In this document: positions 16,367 through 26,213 of the stretch, piece after piece
Position numbering within the stretch: the stretch's first letter is position 1
Layout: the number at the start of each line of letters is the position of its first letter
Assembly (NCBI RefSeq): GCF_009792895.1
Contig: NZ_WSSC01000001.1
Coordinates: 1,116,001 to 1,180,000, forward strand
Origin: Pigmentibacter ruber
GTDB taxonomy: Bacteria > Bdellovibrionota_B > Oligoflexia > Silvanigrellales > Silvanigrellaceae
DNA length: 64,000 bases
Direction: 5' to 3'
Notes under the pieces: model-generated
Told to the model about the DNA's origin: nothing
Database searches by the model: none
What the model saw: the letters and a program-made list of their open reading frames with translations, nothing else
Translations under genes and position numbers: made by a program

Positions 16367-17743
16367 ATGATAAAGAATGGAATGAAATTTTCTTCAGGAC
16401 GTGGCGGCTCGGGTGGAGCGCATGGATTGCATTGTAGTTTCTGCGGCAAAAGCCAAAGAGAAGTCAAAAAACTCATTGCCGGTCCTAACGTTTATATCTG
16501 TGATGAATGTATCGAGCTTTGTAATGAAATTATTGCTGAAGAAATGGAAAAGGACGATGCTACACAAATTGCTGAAGGCGTACCAAGTCCAAATGAAATT
16601 AAAAAGGTTCTTGATGAGTATGTGATTGGTCAAGAAAGGGCAAAAAAAGTTCTTTCTGTAGCTGTTCACAATCATTACAAACGGATTGAGCATGGAACAA
16701 GTGCTAACAAAGAAGATGTTGAACTTGCAAAAAGTAATATTTTATTGATAGGTCCTACAGGCTCAGGAAAAACTTTACTTGCACAAAGTATGGCCAGAAT
16801 TTTACAAGTACCATTTACCATTGCAGATGCTACAAACCTTACAGAAGCAGGGTACGTTGGTGAAGATGTCGAGAACATTATTTTAAACCTTTTGCAAGCA
16901 GCCGAATTTGATGTTGAACAGGCACAAAAAGGGATAGCTTACGTAGATGAAATTGATAAAATTGCACGCAAAGGTGAAAATACTTCAATAACAAGAGATG
17001 TTTCTGGAGAAGGTGTGCAACAAGCCTTGCTCAAGTTATTGGAAGGAACTGTTGCAAATGTTCCTCCGCGTGGCGGAAGAAAGCATCCTCAACAAGAGTT
17101 TTTACAAGTTGATACCACAAATATTCTCTTTATTTGTGGTGGTGCTTTTGCTGGATTAGAGGAAATCATCCGAAATCGTATGGAACAAACAGCGATGGGT
17201 TTTGGTGCTGATATCAAAAATAAAGCTAAAATGACCGTTACGGATCTTTTTGCAAAAGTGCGTGTCGAGGACTTATTAAAGTTTGGTATGATTCCTGAAT
17301 TTATGGGAAGACTTCCTGTTATTGTTACTTTAGCGGAATTAGATGAAGCAGCCCTTGTTCAGGTCTTAACACAACCTAAAAATTCAATAATTAAACAATT
17401 CCAAAAATTGTTTAGTTATGAAAGGGTTCAACTTGATTTTACTCCAGAAGCTTTAACAGCCGTAGCTCAAGAAGCCATCAAAAGAAAAACGGGAGCACGT
17501 GGCCTTAGAGCTATTCTAGAAGATGTCATGCTTGAGACTATGTTTGATATTCCGGGACAAAGAAATGTCAAGCAAGTTATTGTAACTCCCGAATGTATTA
17601 AAGAAGGAAAAGCACCAGATAGAGTATTTCTTTCTGAAGAAGAAGTTCAACAGCGTCAGGAGCAAAGATCTCGTTCACAATCCTCTGTGTCGCAGCCAGC
17701 TTCTACAACTGCTGCCAAAGCAAAATCTACTGCAAAAAAATAA
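16367..17743 (+). CDS. clpX: ATP-dependent Clp protease ATPase subunit ClpX
   Basis: A 458-residue AAA+ unfoldase that feeds ClpP. The N-terminal zinc finger has four Cys in CSFCGKS and ICDECIELC (about residues 24-51). Walker [13 protein letters not shown] lies near residue 129, Walker B YVDEIDKI near 192, a sensor region GGAFAGL near 263, and the ClpP-contacting IGF-type loop is GFGAD. The C-terminal sensor 2 is [10 protein letters not shown]. The last ~40 residues are a low-complexity Gln/Ser/Lys tail, longer than normal. An ATG at 16382 is an alternative start; AAAGG upstream favours 16367 only weakly. Confidence 0.97.
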   Translation: MIKNGMKFSSGRGGSGGAHGLHCSFCGKSQREVKKLIAGPNVYICDECIELCNEIIAEEMEKDDATQIAEGVPSPNEIKKVLDEYVIGQERAKKVLSVAVHNHYKRIEHGTSANKEDVELAKSNILLIGPTGSGKTLLAQSMARILQVPFTIADATNLTEAGYVGEDVENIILNLLQAAEFDVEQAQKGIAYVDEIDKIARKGENTSITRDVSGEGVQQALLKLLEGTVANVPPRGGRKHPQQEFLQVDTTNILFICGGAFAGLEEIIRNRMEQTAMGFGADIKNKAKMTVTDLFAKVRVEDLLKFGMIPEFMGRLPVIVTLAELDEAALVQVLTQPKNSIIKQFQKLFSYERVQLDFTPEALTAVAQEAIKRKTGARGLRAILEDVMLETMFDIPGQRNVKQVIVTPECIKEGKAPDRVFLSEEEVQQRQEQRSRSQSSVSQPASTTAAKAKSTAKK

Positions 17744-17897
17744 TTGAACATTTTTTTGCAGTGCGCATTTTTTTCCCGCAGAATTTTTTTAAATTCCTGC
17801 CATTTTTGCGACTCACATACTTTATTCAATTCTGTAAAAATAAATAATGAGCATAAAAAATTAAAAAGGATGTTGTTATAGAAGAGGTTCTTACTTC

Positions 17898-20378
17898 ATG
17901 TCGCAAGGAATTGATAAAGTTGCTGACTGTCTTCCTTTGTTACCTTTAAAGGATATCGTTGTTTTTCCACAAATGATTCTTCCTGTATTTGTTTCAGAAG
18001 ATATTTGTATGCGAGCAGTAGAAGCAGCTTGTGCAAAAGATAGATTTATTTTTTTATCTGCTTTTCGTTCCGAAGTAAACCGTGAACATGAAGCTTTTAT
18101 TGAACTGAAAGTAACAACCCCCCCTCCTTTTGATGTTTATGATGTAGGAACAGTAGCAACAGTTATGCGAACAAGAAAATTACCTGATGGAAGAACAAAA
18201 GTTCTCATTCAGGGAGTATCTCGTGCTTATATTTTAGGTCTGAAACAATCAGAACCTTATCCTGTTGTCAGTATGAAACTGTTATTAGATAAAGAAACAA
18301 GCCAAGAAGGTGAAGCTTTATGTAGAGCAGTAAAAGAATTATTAGAAAAATTAGTTCCATTTGGGCGCTCTATATCACCTGATCTTTTAATGCTAATTGA
18401 AGATATAAATGATGTAGGAAGATTAGCTAATTTAATTGCAAGTAACTTAGGTCTAAAAATAGTAGAAGCTCAAAAAGTTTTAGCTACATCAGATCCATTT
18501 GAAAGACTAAGAAAAGTATATTCATTATTATTAAAAGAATTAGAATCCTATTCAAATAATAGTAGTAGAGGATACTCACATAGTCATAAAGAAGAAACTG
18601 TAAAAAATCAAAGAGAACAATATTTAAGAGAACAATTAAAAGCTCTAAAACATGAGTTAGGAGAGCTTGATGGTAAAGAAGAAATTGAAGATTTTCGTGA
18701 AAAAATAATAAAAAGCGGAATGACAAACGATGCACAAAATGAATGTTTAAAACAGGCGCGTCGTTTAGAAAGAATGAATCAAGACTCTAGTGAGGCAACT
18801 TTAACTCGTACATATTTAGAATGGATGATCGATCTTCCTTGGACAAAAATGAGTGATTCTAAAATTGAGATGTCGCATTGTAAACAAATTTTAGATGAAG
18901 ATCACTATGGACTAGAAAAGATTAAAGACAGAATTCTTGAATATATTGCAGTAAAAAAATTAAATCCTGAATTAAAAGGGCCTATTTTATGTTTTGTTGG
19001 TCCACCAGGGGTAGGTAAGACAAGTCTTGGTCGGAGTATTGCAAGAGCATTAGGAAGAAAATTTGTCCGAATTAGTTTAGGTGGTGTTAGAGATGAAGCC
19101 GAAATAAGAGGGCATAGAAGAACATACGTTGGAGCCATGCCGGGAAGAATTATTCAAACTTTGAAATCTGTCGGAACTAGAAATCCAGTCATGATGCTAG
19201 ATGAAATTGACAAATTAGGTGCAGATTATAAAGGTGACCCTGCTAGTGCTTTGCTTGAAGTTCTCGATCCGGAACAAAATCACTCTTTTTCTGATCATTA
19301 TATTTCTGTTCCTTTTGACTTAAGCCAAATCATTTTTTTAGCTAATGCAAATAGGTTAGATACAATTCCAGCTGCACTAAGAGATCGCTTAGAAATTATA
19401 GAAGTTAGCGGTTATAGTGAAGAAGAAAAAGCAGAAATTACCAAACAATATATTATTCCAAAGGTTATTGGTCAAAATGGTTTAAATCCAGAATTAATTC
19501 AATTTCAAGATAATGCTGTTACATTAGTAATTAATTCTTATACTAGGGAATCTGGTTTACGTAGTTTAGAAAAGCATATAGCAACTATAACTAGAAAGTT
19601 AGCACGTTATATAGCAGAGAATGATGAAAAAGGAAAAGATAGAAAATCAGTAAAAGTAACAGCAAAAATGGCGAAGGAATTACTTGGTGAAGAACGGTAC
19701 TTTAATGATGAGCATGATATTTACAAAAAAAGAAAAGGCGTTGGAGTTGGTCTTGCTTATACTCAAGCTGGCGGAGAAATTTTAGAATTAGAAGTAACTT
19801 TAATGAATGGAACTGGCAAACTTATTTTAACAGGCCAGCTAGGTGATGTTATGAAAGAATCTGCACAAACTGCATTAAGCTGTGTGCGTGGATTAGCAGA
19901 TCAATTAAAAATTGAGACCGATAAGTTTACAAAATATGACATACACTTACACGTTCCAGCAGGTGCCATACCAAAAGATGGGCCCAGTGCTGGTATTGCT
20001 ATAGCTGTTGCATTAGTTTCTGCCCTGACAAATCAATTTGTAAGACAAGATATTGCTGTGACTGGAGAAATAACTCTCCATGGGCGGGTATTACCAATTG
20101 GTGGTGTCAGAGAAAAATTACTGGCAGCATTAAGATCTGGAATTAAGGTTGTTTGCTTACCAGAAAAAAATAAAGGTTCTTTTTCAGAGCTTCCTTTAAC
20201 CATACGCAGAAAAGTAGATGTCCGTTTTGTCAGTAAATTAGAAGATGTCTTAAAAGAATGTTTGGAAAATATTGGAGAACTTACAGAAACAAATACATTC
20301 GAAGAAAAATCTTCCCAAACAAGAACCGAAAGAAATATTTCAATGGGAGATGATTCTATTACTGAGGCGAGTGGTTAG
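17898..20378 (+). CDS. lon: Lon protease, copy 1
   Basis: An 826-residue ATP-dependent serine protease. The N-terminal LAN domain starts LPLLPLKDIVVFPQM, followed by a coiled-coil region with REQYLREQLKALKHELGE. Walker A GPPGVGKTSLGR lies near residue 372, Walker B MMLDEIDKLG near 434. The protease domain has Ser in KDGPSAGIAIAVAL (about 694) and Lys in GGVREKLLAALRSG (about 737). The C-terminal tail of about 40 residues is unusual and low in complexity. It follows clpX after 154 bases, probably with its own promoter. A second Lon lies at 47775. Confidence 0.96.
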   Translation: MSQGIDKVADCLPLLPLKDIVVFPQMILPVFVSEDICMRAVEAACAKDRFIFLSAFRSEVNREHEAFIELKVTTPPPFDVYDVGTVATVMRTRKLPDGRTKVLIQGVSRAYILGLKQSEPYPVVSMKLLLDKETSQEGEALCRAVKELLEKLVPFGRSISPDLLMLIEDINDVGRLANLIASNLGLKIVEAQKVLATSDPFERLRKVYSLLLKELESYSNNSSRGYSHSHKEETVKNQREQYLREQLKALKHELGELDGKEEIEDFREKIIKSGMTNDAQNECLKQARRLERMNQDSSEATLTRTYLEWMIDLPWTKMSDSKIEMSHCKQILDEDHYGLEKIKDRILEYIAVKKLNPELKGPILCFVGPPGVGKTSLGRSIARALGRKFVRISLGGVRDEAEIRGHRRTYVGAMPGRIIQTLKSVGTRNPVMMLDEIDKLGADYKGDPASALLEVLDPEQNHSFSDHYISVPFDLSQIIFLANANRLDTIPAALRDRLEIIEVSGYSEEEKAEITKQYIIPKVIGQNGLNPELIQFQDNAVTLVINSYTRESGLRSLEKHIATITRKLARYIAENDEKGKDRKSVKVTAKMAKELLGEERYFNDEHDIYKKRKGVGVGLAYTQAGGEILELEVTLMNGTGKLILTGQLGDVMKESAQTALSCVRGLADQLKIETDKFTKYDIHLHVPAGAIPKDGPSAGIAIAVALVSALTNQFVRQDIAVTGEITLHGRVLPIGGVREKLLAALRSGIKVVCLPEKNKGSFSELPLTIRRKVDVRFVSKLEDVLKECLENIGELTETNTFEEKSSQTRTERNISMGDDSITEASG

Positions 20379-20392
20379 ATGTTTTAATAATA

Positions 20393-21733
20393 TTATTTAT
20401 ATCGATCAATCTGATTTTCAGTTGAATTATATGGAGAAAAATGCTTCAAGCTCTCTATTTCTTTGACAAATAATTTAGGATTTATTGATAACTCATTTGA
20501 ACCATTTTGATAGATAATTAATTTTTCAAGTTTTTTATTATTTTTAAATAAATCTATGGGTATTTCAGGAAAGTAATTGCTTGAAAAATTTAAGTTTCTT
20601 AAATTTTTGAGAGGAAAAAATAAATCTTCTGGGAATTTAGAAAATTTATTTATACTTAAATTCAAATTTTTTAATTTTCCATTTTCTGAGAAAATATCAC
20701 TTTCTAAGAATTCAATATTATTAAAATGTAAATCTATTTCTTTAATATTCTTCAAATTTTTAAAAATATTTCTTGGTATAATTCTAATCTTATTAATAGA
20801 AAGAACCAATTCTTCTAAAAATAGATTGTTTTTAAATAAATTTTCTGGCAGAGAATCTATTTCCTTATTTTCATTAATACTAAAATATTTAAGAGAAATT
20901 AAATCTTCCAATAAATTTTCAGGTAGTGAATTTAACTTGTTATAGCCTAAATTTAAATATTTCAAATTTTTTAAGCCTTTAAAATCATTATAATCAACTT
21001 TTGTTAATCGATTTGAATGTAATGTTAATCCGAAAAGTTTATTTAGGTTTTTAAAAATATTTATTGGTAAGTAACTAATCTGATTTTCATTTAGATATAA
21101 ATATTTTAAAGCAACAAATCCTGATATAGGACTAATATCAGTTATGTTTTGTTTAGTAAGATTTATTTCTTTAGTATTTAAATCTATCTCACAATTTTCA
21201 CTTATTTTTCTCGCTGTTCTTGTCGCTTCTAAATTAGTATTTAAGTTGCACCACTTTTTGAATGAATAGTTTATTAGCAAATTAATTTTCTTATAAAATT
21301 TTCCATTCATTAATACATTGAATGAACAAGAATTAGCGGTATTTAAAAAGTTTGGTAATTGGGAAATATAAACATTTGAACTGTCTATAGAAAATACTAT
21401 TTCATAACAGCCAAGATCTTGATGAGAGGATGTATCAAGGACTATAGTTGGATTGTTTTTTTTAATATCTGGAATTTCTATCTTATAAGTAGAAAGTAAT
21501 AATGGCTCTTCATTAACTCCTCCAAGAGTTGGTTTGCCATTTATTTTAGCAATTTTAGCACTTTTATTGCCATCATTATCTTCAACTACATAAATGATTT
21601 CATTATCATCTGATATTTCTTTATGTTCATCTAAATTTAAGGATATCCCTTTTTTTGTATTTTCAACTCCATACGATAAATTGCTTAGGAAACAGAAAAA
21701 AGTTAAAAAATATTTTATTGAATTTGAAAACAT
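20393..21733 (-). CDS. Secreted leucine-rich repeat protein
   Basis: A 446-residue protein with a signal peptide (hydrophobic residues about 7-22, cleaved near SYG). Residues about 25-190 form a head region with four cysteines, including KKWC and SENC, that I do not recognise. From about residue 195 come roughly nine or ten LRRs of 23-24 residues, with LKYLYLNENQISYLP, LKYLNLGYNKLNSLPENLL and LKNLNLSINKFSKFP as clear units. LRRs of this kind bind proteins, often on host or prey surfaces. A second gene with the same plan starts at 63293, and both share DISPISG at the first repeat. GAGGT precedes the start. Convergent with lon. Confidence 0.85.
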   Translation of the reverse strand: MFSNSIKYFLTFFCFLSNLSYGVENTKKGISLNLDEHKEISDDNEIIYVVEDNDGNKSAKIAKINGKPTLGGVNEEPLLLSTYKIEIPDIKKNNPTIVLDTSSHQDLGCYEIVFSIDSSNVYISQLPNFLNTANSCSFNVLMNGKFYKKINLLINYSFKKWCNLNTNLEATRTARKISENCEIDLNTKEINLTKQNITDISPISGFVALKYLYLNENQISYLPINIFKNLNKLFGLTLHSNRLTKVDYNDFKGLKNLKYLNLGYNKLNSLPENLLEDLISLKYFSINENKEIDSLPENLFKNNLFLEELVLSINKIRIIPRNIFKNLKNIKEIDLHFNNIEFLESDIFSENGKLKNLNLSINKFSKFPEDLFFPLKNLRNLNFSSNYFPEIPIDLFKNNKKLEKLIIYQNGSNELSINPKLFVKEIESLKHFSPYNSTENQIDRYK

Positions 21734-22068
21734 TACGACCTCTTTTAGTTGTTCTAAAATGTTTTATTAATTTATAAAAATAAAAAAATCAAATTATTAA
21801 TTAAACATATTTTACAGATATAAGTTTAAAATTATCGAAAAATTGTGTAAATTAAGAATTCAATAGAGAAAAAAAATGTGAACAATATCTGTCATTTTTA
21901 AATTAAATATTTTCTGCATAATTAATAAATAATTTTTTTCATAATTAATTAATAAATTCTCATGCGCTTAATTTCAGAAGATATAAAATTATAATAAGGA
22001 TTTTTATATTACATAACTCACTACATTTTATGTTTATATAGATTTACGTAATTGATGAAATATGTTTT
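21734..22068. other. AT-rich intergenic region
   Basis: This 335-base region separates two minus-strand secreted-protein genes. It is very AT-rich, with stops in every frame. Two similar stretches, CATAATTAATAAATAATTT and CATAATTAATTAATAAATT, lie at about 21916-21957. No promoter, RNA gene or terminator can be supported beyond the GAGGT ribosome site of the LRR gene. Confidence 0.4.
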
Positions 22069-22731
22069 TTACCAAAAACCAGGTATGGTACCAGAAGGTG
22101 AATTTTTTGCTTTGCTGTTGCAAAACTGAATTATTTTACAAGAAGGATTTTTAGAATTTAAAGAAGAAATCCATTGTAATGATTCAACCAAATTTTTTCC
22201 AGCATACTCAAGTCTTTTTTTGTCAGGAAAAGTCAATTCAACTTGATTAAGGCACCAACAAGATGAATCTGATAATAATGTAGCTTGGGTTCCAAAAAGT
22301 TGTTTTTTTCCGGAGTACACAAGATATCTATCAATACCTAAAGTCATAAGTCGTTTTGCACTTTGATCTCCTAAGTCAACAGCATTTTTAGCCCATAAAA
22401 AAGTTTGAAAAAAATGATCTGGAACATTCCCATGTTGGAATACAAGTGCAGCATTTTTATAATCAGAAGAAGTTTGCAAACACCCTTCGCCAAAAATTTC
22501 TCCAACTCTTTTTCTGCGTTTTTCATCTCTTTGGAAAAGAGTTTCCCATTCTAGTTTTTCAGGATTATTCTTTCTATCTAATTGATCTTCCTCTACAATT
22601 TGCTGTAACTCTTCAGAACGTTTTTTTAATCTTTCTTGATCTTGTTTACAAGGGAGAATATCTTTTGAAAATGCGATACTACAAGAAAGTAAAAGAAAGA
22701 AGAGTAAATAAATTTTATATTTATAATACAT
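22069..22731 (-). CDS. Secreted helical protein, resembles the DUF6624-type pattern
   Basis: A 220-residue protein with a signal peptide (hydrophobic residues 8-20; either cleavage at AFSK or a lipobox-like LLLSC at residues 13-17, which would make it a lipoprotein). A charged coiled-coil-like stretch follows (LKKRSEELQQIVEEDQ), then ALVFQHGNVPDHFFQTFLWA, AVDLGDQSAKRL, GIDRYLVYSGKKQLFGTQA. The order QHG, A..LA, DR.L, G..Q.FGTQ recalls DUF6624 proteins, whose function is unknown. There are six or more cysteines after the signal. A 14-bp inverted repeat lies 38 bases upstream. Confidence 0.65.
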   Translation of the reverse strand: MYYKYKIYLLFFLLLSCSIAFSKDILPCKQDQERLKKRSEELQQIVEEDQLDRKNNPEKLEWETLFQRDEKRRKRVGEIFGEGCLQTSSDYKNAALVFQHGNVPDHFFQTFLWAKNAVDLGDQSAKRLMTLGIDRYLVYSGKKQLFGTQATLLSDSSCWCLNQVELTFPDKKRLEYAGKNLVESLQWISSLNSKNPSCKIIQFCNSKAKNSPSGTIPGFW

Positions 22732-22768
22732 GATAAAATCTTCTTACATATTATGTCGCAATTTTAAT

Positions 22769-22810
22769 CAATACAAATTTTTATCTATAATAGCAAAAAA
22801 ATTTGTATTG
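22769..22810. repeat. 14-bp perfect inverted repeat in divergent promoter region
   Basis: CAATACAAATTTTT (22769-22782) and AAAAATTTGTATTG (22797-22810) are perfect 14-bp arms around 14 bases. It lies between the secreted-protein gene (minus, start 22731) and the first porin gene (plus, 23055). Either an operator or a 5'-UTR hairpin is possible. The rest of the 22732-23054 gap is AT-rich, with no other recognisable element. Confidence 0.5.
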
Positions 22811-23054
22811 CTTTAATAAAGTTTCACTGAAATTTTTGCATAATATTAGATCTTTAACTGAAAGGTTATCTAAAAAAATAAATTTACGAGACTTAAAATT
22901 AATAAAAAATGTATTACTTACAATAAATATACACAAGTAAAAATAAATTTTAATAATTTATTGAAATTAATTAAAATTACAAATATATAAATTTATGCTT
23001 AATTACCAAAATTGAGCATTTTTAATTATTTGCTTAAATAAATGGAGTTATTTA

Positions 23055-23648
23055 ATGTTTGCTAAAAAATTAAGCTTCACTCTGGCTTCCATAGTTATTA
23101 CAACTTCTGCATATGCAGCAAGAAACTCATCTGATGTTCAAATAAATGCTGGTTATACAAACTATAGCGGTTTCTCTGATGGTGCATATGATAACAATTT
23201 TAATGGTGGAAATTTAGGAGTAACATACCTTTACACCCTATTTAACGATATGATTGCGCCAGTAGTGGGTGGTGGTTTAAATTCGCAATTAATGCGGTAT
23301 TCTTTTTCAAATGGGAATACTTTAACTTTAAATTCCTACGAAGGAGTTATTAAAGTTGGTGCAAAATTTGAACTTGCAGATAACTTCAATATGTTTGCAT
23401 TAGTGAATGCTGGTTACTCTTTTTATAATTATTTTGCTACTTCATATAATAAAGGTGATGAAAATCTTAAAAACACTTATAGCTTTGGTGCATCATTAAT
23501 AGGAACTTATGACCTATCTGAATCCTTAAATGTTGGTTTAGGTTATACATATAACCGTAGGAATTTAAATGTTCAAAATACAAATTATAATAAAGATTTT
23601 CAATACAATGAGCATTCAGCAAATGTAATTGTAGGTTTTAACTTTTAA
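23055..23648 (+). CDS. Small outer-membrane beta-barrel protein 1
   Basis: A 197-residue protein with a signal peptide ending in AYAA (about residue 22). The rest alternates polar and hydrophobic residues in strands rich in Gly, Tyr and Asn (INAGYTNYSGF, GGNLGVTYLYTL, NVGLGYTYNRR), and ends VIVGFNF, with the terminal Phe typical of outer-membrane barrels. About eight strands are likely (OmpW/OMP_b-brl type). The start follows GGAG at 23043-23046. It is paired with a related gene at 23721, with a terminator between. Confidence 0.8.
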   Translation: MFAKKLSFTLASIVITTSAYAARNSSDVQINAGYTNYSGFSDGAYDNNFNGGNLGVTYLYTLFNDMIAPVVGGGLNSQLMRYSFSNGNTLTLNSYEGVIKVGAKFELADNFNMFALVNAGYSFYNYFATSYNKGDENLKNTYSFGASLIGTYDLSESLNVGLGYTYNRRNLNVQNTNYNKDFQYNEHSANVIVGFNF

Positions 23649-23671
23649 TTAGTTAGAACAATTTCAATATT

Positions 23672-23706
23672 GCTAGGCTATTTCAAATATTGCCTAGCTT
23701 TTTTTT
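23672..23706 (+). terminator. Intrinsic terminator between the two porin genes
   Basis: Stem GCTAGGC (23672-23678) / GCCTAGC (23692-23698), with part of the loop also able to pair, followed by an eight-T run (23699-23706). It ends the first porin transcript and lies 15 bases before the second porin start, so the second gene relies on read-through or a promoter within this short gap. Confidence 0.8.
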
Positions 23707-23720
23707 AAAGAGAATTTAAA

Positions 23721-24350
23721 ATGAAAAAAATATTACTTACGCTAGCAGCTTCCTCAGTAATTACTATGGCATATGCCAAAGGAAACCCTTCAACATTAAT
23801 GTTTCAAGGTGGATATTCTTCAATTGATAATTACAAAAATTCCGATGATAGCTCCGATAATCCAAATTTTCCGCAATTATCGGGTTGGAATATGGGAGCC
23901 ATGTATATGGCTCCATTTATAGATAATAGCAATATTCATCCTGTTTTAGGAGGAGGTCTTTCCTATAATTATACAACGGGACATAAAAATAATGGTATCA
24001 ATTCTTACGATTTGACACTGTCTTCATTAGATCTTGCAGGAACTGCAGGACTTAAATTTAATGTAAATGATAAATTTGACCTATATACTTTAGTTAATTT
24101 AAACGTTGCAGCTATAACTAAACAAAATGAATTTTATTCTTATGTATATACAGGAATTGTAAAAATTTATAGTGCAGGATCTTTTGGATTTAGTATCATT
24201 CCAACTTATAATATTGATGATAAATATAGCATTGGTTTTGGTTATTTCCTAGGAAAAAGAGTTTTTGTCAGAAAAGCAGATGGTGTTAGCGATAAAACAT
24301 ATACAGGTACAGAGCAGTCTTTTAATGTTGTTTTTGGAATCAATATATAA
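23721..24350 (+). CDS. Small outer-membrane beta-barrel protein 2
   Basis: A 209-residue paralogue of the preceding protein. The signal peptide ends near MAYAKG (residue 20). Both share the order 'GGY ... GGxLG/GAMYM ... PVLGGGLSYN ... NDKFDLYTLVNLN ... GFGYFLGKR ... FNVVFGINI'. It ends on a hydrophobic residue after Asn, close to the usual aromatic barrel terminus. It probably forms an eight-strand barrel. The role (porin, adhesin or structural) cannot be read from sequence. It is convergent with the cyclase gene, only 14 bases away. Confidence 0.78.
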   Translation: MKKILLTLAASSVITMAYAKGNPSTLMFQGGYSSIDNYKNSDDSSDNPNFPQLSGWNMGAMYMAPFIDNSNIHPVLGGGLSYNYTTGHKNNGINSYDLTLSSLDLAGTAGLKFNVNDKFDLYTLVNLNVAAITKQNEFYSYVYTGIVKIYSAGSFGFSIIPTYNIDDKYSIGFGYFLGKRVFVRKADGVSDKTYTGTEQSFNVVFGINI

Positions 24351-24364
24351 GTTAAATAATTATT

Positions 24365-26074
24365 TTAGTTGGCAAGTTTATAAAGTTTTAATTTTTCATC
24401 TTTTCCTTTAACACTAAATTCTCCAGCAAATTCTACCAGCTGTTTTTCTTCAGCATCAAATGATTTGAATGTGCTTTCAGAAATTAATAATTCAGTTTTA
24501 ACTTCTTTGGTCATGCTTTCTATTCTTGAAGCGGTATTTACAGCATCGCCAATTACAGTTGCATTTAATCTTTTTTCTTCCCCAACAATGCCAATCACAA
24601 CTTTACCTGTATTCAAACCAATTCCAATGTTTACTTCACCAAATATTGAATATTGATTTTCACTATTTTGTTGTTTAATTGCTGAAAGTATTTTTTGCGA
24701 TGCCTTAAACGCCTGAAATGCTTCATTAGGAAACAAGGCCATTAAGCCATCTCCAATATATTTGTCAATAAATCCTCCATGTTCTTTTATAATAGGAGCA
24801 ACTAGTTTTAAATAATCGTTGATAAATTCAAAATTTTCCTTTGGAGTTAAGCTTTCTGAAAGTTTAGTATATCCACGAATATCTGAAAATAAAATAGTCA
24901 TTTCTTGTTCCAAAAAATCTCCTAATAAAATTTTACGAATATCATCTTTATTCAAAATATCAATAAACTCTTTTGGTACAAAGCGTTGGTAAGAAAGATT
25001 AGTTTCTTTTAAATTTTGTATCAAATTTTTAATTGAATTACGCATTATTTCAAAACTTTTTGCTAATTTAGATACTTCATCTGTACCATAACTTACAATC
25101 GGAACATCCAAATTACCAGCTGATAAGGTTGTTGCATTTTTTTCAAGTTTTTTTAGACCTTTGGTAATTCCCGCTGCTCCAAAAGATGATAAAATAACAG
25201 ATAGTAAAAAAATTCCTAGGCCAAGAATTAAAATAAATATTTTAGAGGTATTAAATACATATTCATTTTCTTTATTAGAGATAGAAAGGAAAGCTGTTAC
25301 GTTTTCATTTACTAAATTAGGTTTAAACTTAAATGCATGGTAGTAACCATTTTTTGAAGTCCAAGTTTTATCATTTTCTTTATTTTTTTCATTTTTTAAA
25401 TGCCCAAATTCTTTTTTTATTATCTCAATCTCATTTTCGTCTTCAATTGAGCTTGATAGCATTTGAGATTCACTAAAAAAAGATATATCTACTCCGGTTA
25501 TTTTTGCTATTTTTTGTAAATACTTTCTATCTAAATTAAAAGTAGTTGATAATATTCCGCATACTTTTTTATTTTCAGAGATTACAGGAGAAAGATGAAT
25601 AATTTTTAAATTATTACTTGACATAAATTTAGAAGAATTTTTTCCATCTAAAGCTTGTTTAAAACTATCAAATAAAATTTTATTTTTGTTTTCAGAAAAG
25701 AAATTAATAAAGGTTTGGTTTCCACTTTCTCCTAAAGATATTGGATTTCCATCATTGTCATAACTATGTACATCTGATAATTCTAATTCTTCTTGAAATT
25801 TTTTTGCAATTTTTAAAACAGCTAAACTTTGTCTAGACTCAATTTCTTTAATAAATTGAGAAAAATTTGCAATGATGCGGCTATCGCCATCTAATTTTAA
25901 AAATTGAAAATCTAAAGAAGTATTTAACGTTTCTTTTGCAGAGTTTAAAATTTTAAAAGATGAATTTTTTAGTTGCAAAAATAATAACCAAGCACCAAAT
26001 GTCAAACAAACCGTGGATACTAGCGCTGTTAATCCACACATCAGAAATAAAAAACGGTTTCGGATACTAAACAT
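24365..26074 (-). CDS. Membrane-bound class III adenylate/guanylate cyclase with HAMP domain
   Basis: A 569-residue protein. Transmembrane helices at about residues 8-34 and 278-300 enclose an extracytoplasmic sensor of about 240 residues resembling a dCACHE fold. A HAMP segment follows (GLKKLEKNATTLSAGNLDVPI). The C-terminal cyclase domain has both metal Asp residues (ILFSDIRGYT, IDKYIGDGLMALF) and the transition-state Asn/Arg in VIGDAVNTASRIES. Lys in FIDKYIGDG is the adenine-selecting position, favouring cAMP. The enzyme should be active and signal-responsive. The ligand and the cAMP receptor are not in this window. Confidence 0.88.
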   Translation of the reverse strand: MFSIRNRFLFLMCGLTALVSTVCLTFGAWLLFLQLKNSSFKILNSAKETLNTSLDFQFLKLDGDSRIIANFSQFIKEIESRQSLAVLKIAKKFQEELELSDVHSYDNDGNPISLGESGNQTFINFFSENKNKILFDSFKQALDGKNSSKFMSSNNLKIIHLSPVISENKKVCGILSTTFNLDRKYLQKIAKITGVDISFFSESQMLSSSIEDENEIEIIKKEFGHLKNEKNKENDKTWTSKNGYYHAFKFKPNLVNENVTAFLSISNKENEYVFNTSKIFILILGLGIFLLSVILSSFGAAGITKGLKKLEKNATTLSAGNLDVPIVSYGTDEVSKLAKSFEIMRNSIKNLIQNLKETNLSYQRFVPKEFIDILNKDDIRKILLGDFLEQEMTILFSDIRGYTKLSESLTPKENFEFINDYLKLVAPIIKEHGGFIDKYIGDGLMALFPNEAFQAFKASQKILSAIKQQNSENQYSIFGEVNIGIGLNTGKVVIGIVGEEKRLNATVIGDAVNTASRIESMTKEVKTELLISESTFKSFDAEEKQLVEFAGEFSVKGKDEKLKLYKLAN

Positions 26075-26213
26075 TTTTTCCTAATCCCTTATGGTATCTT
26101 AATATCATTCATGTTAATTCAATGCGTTGGAATGTGCTGGGTCTTCTTTTTCCTATTTGGATGAAAAATGCCTTCTAAAAGTGTTTTAGGTTGTTTGCTA
26201 AAGGGTATAATCT

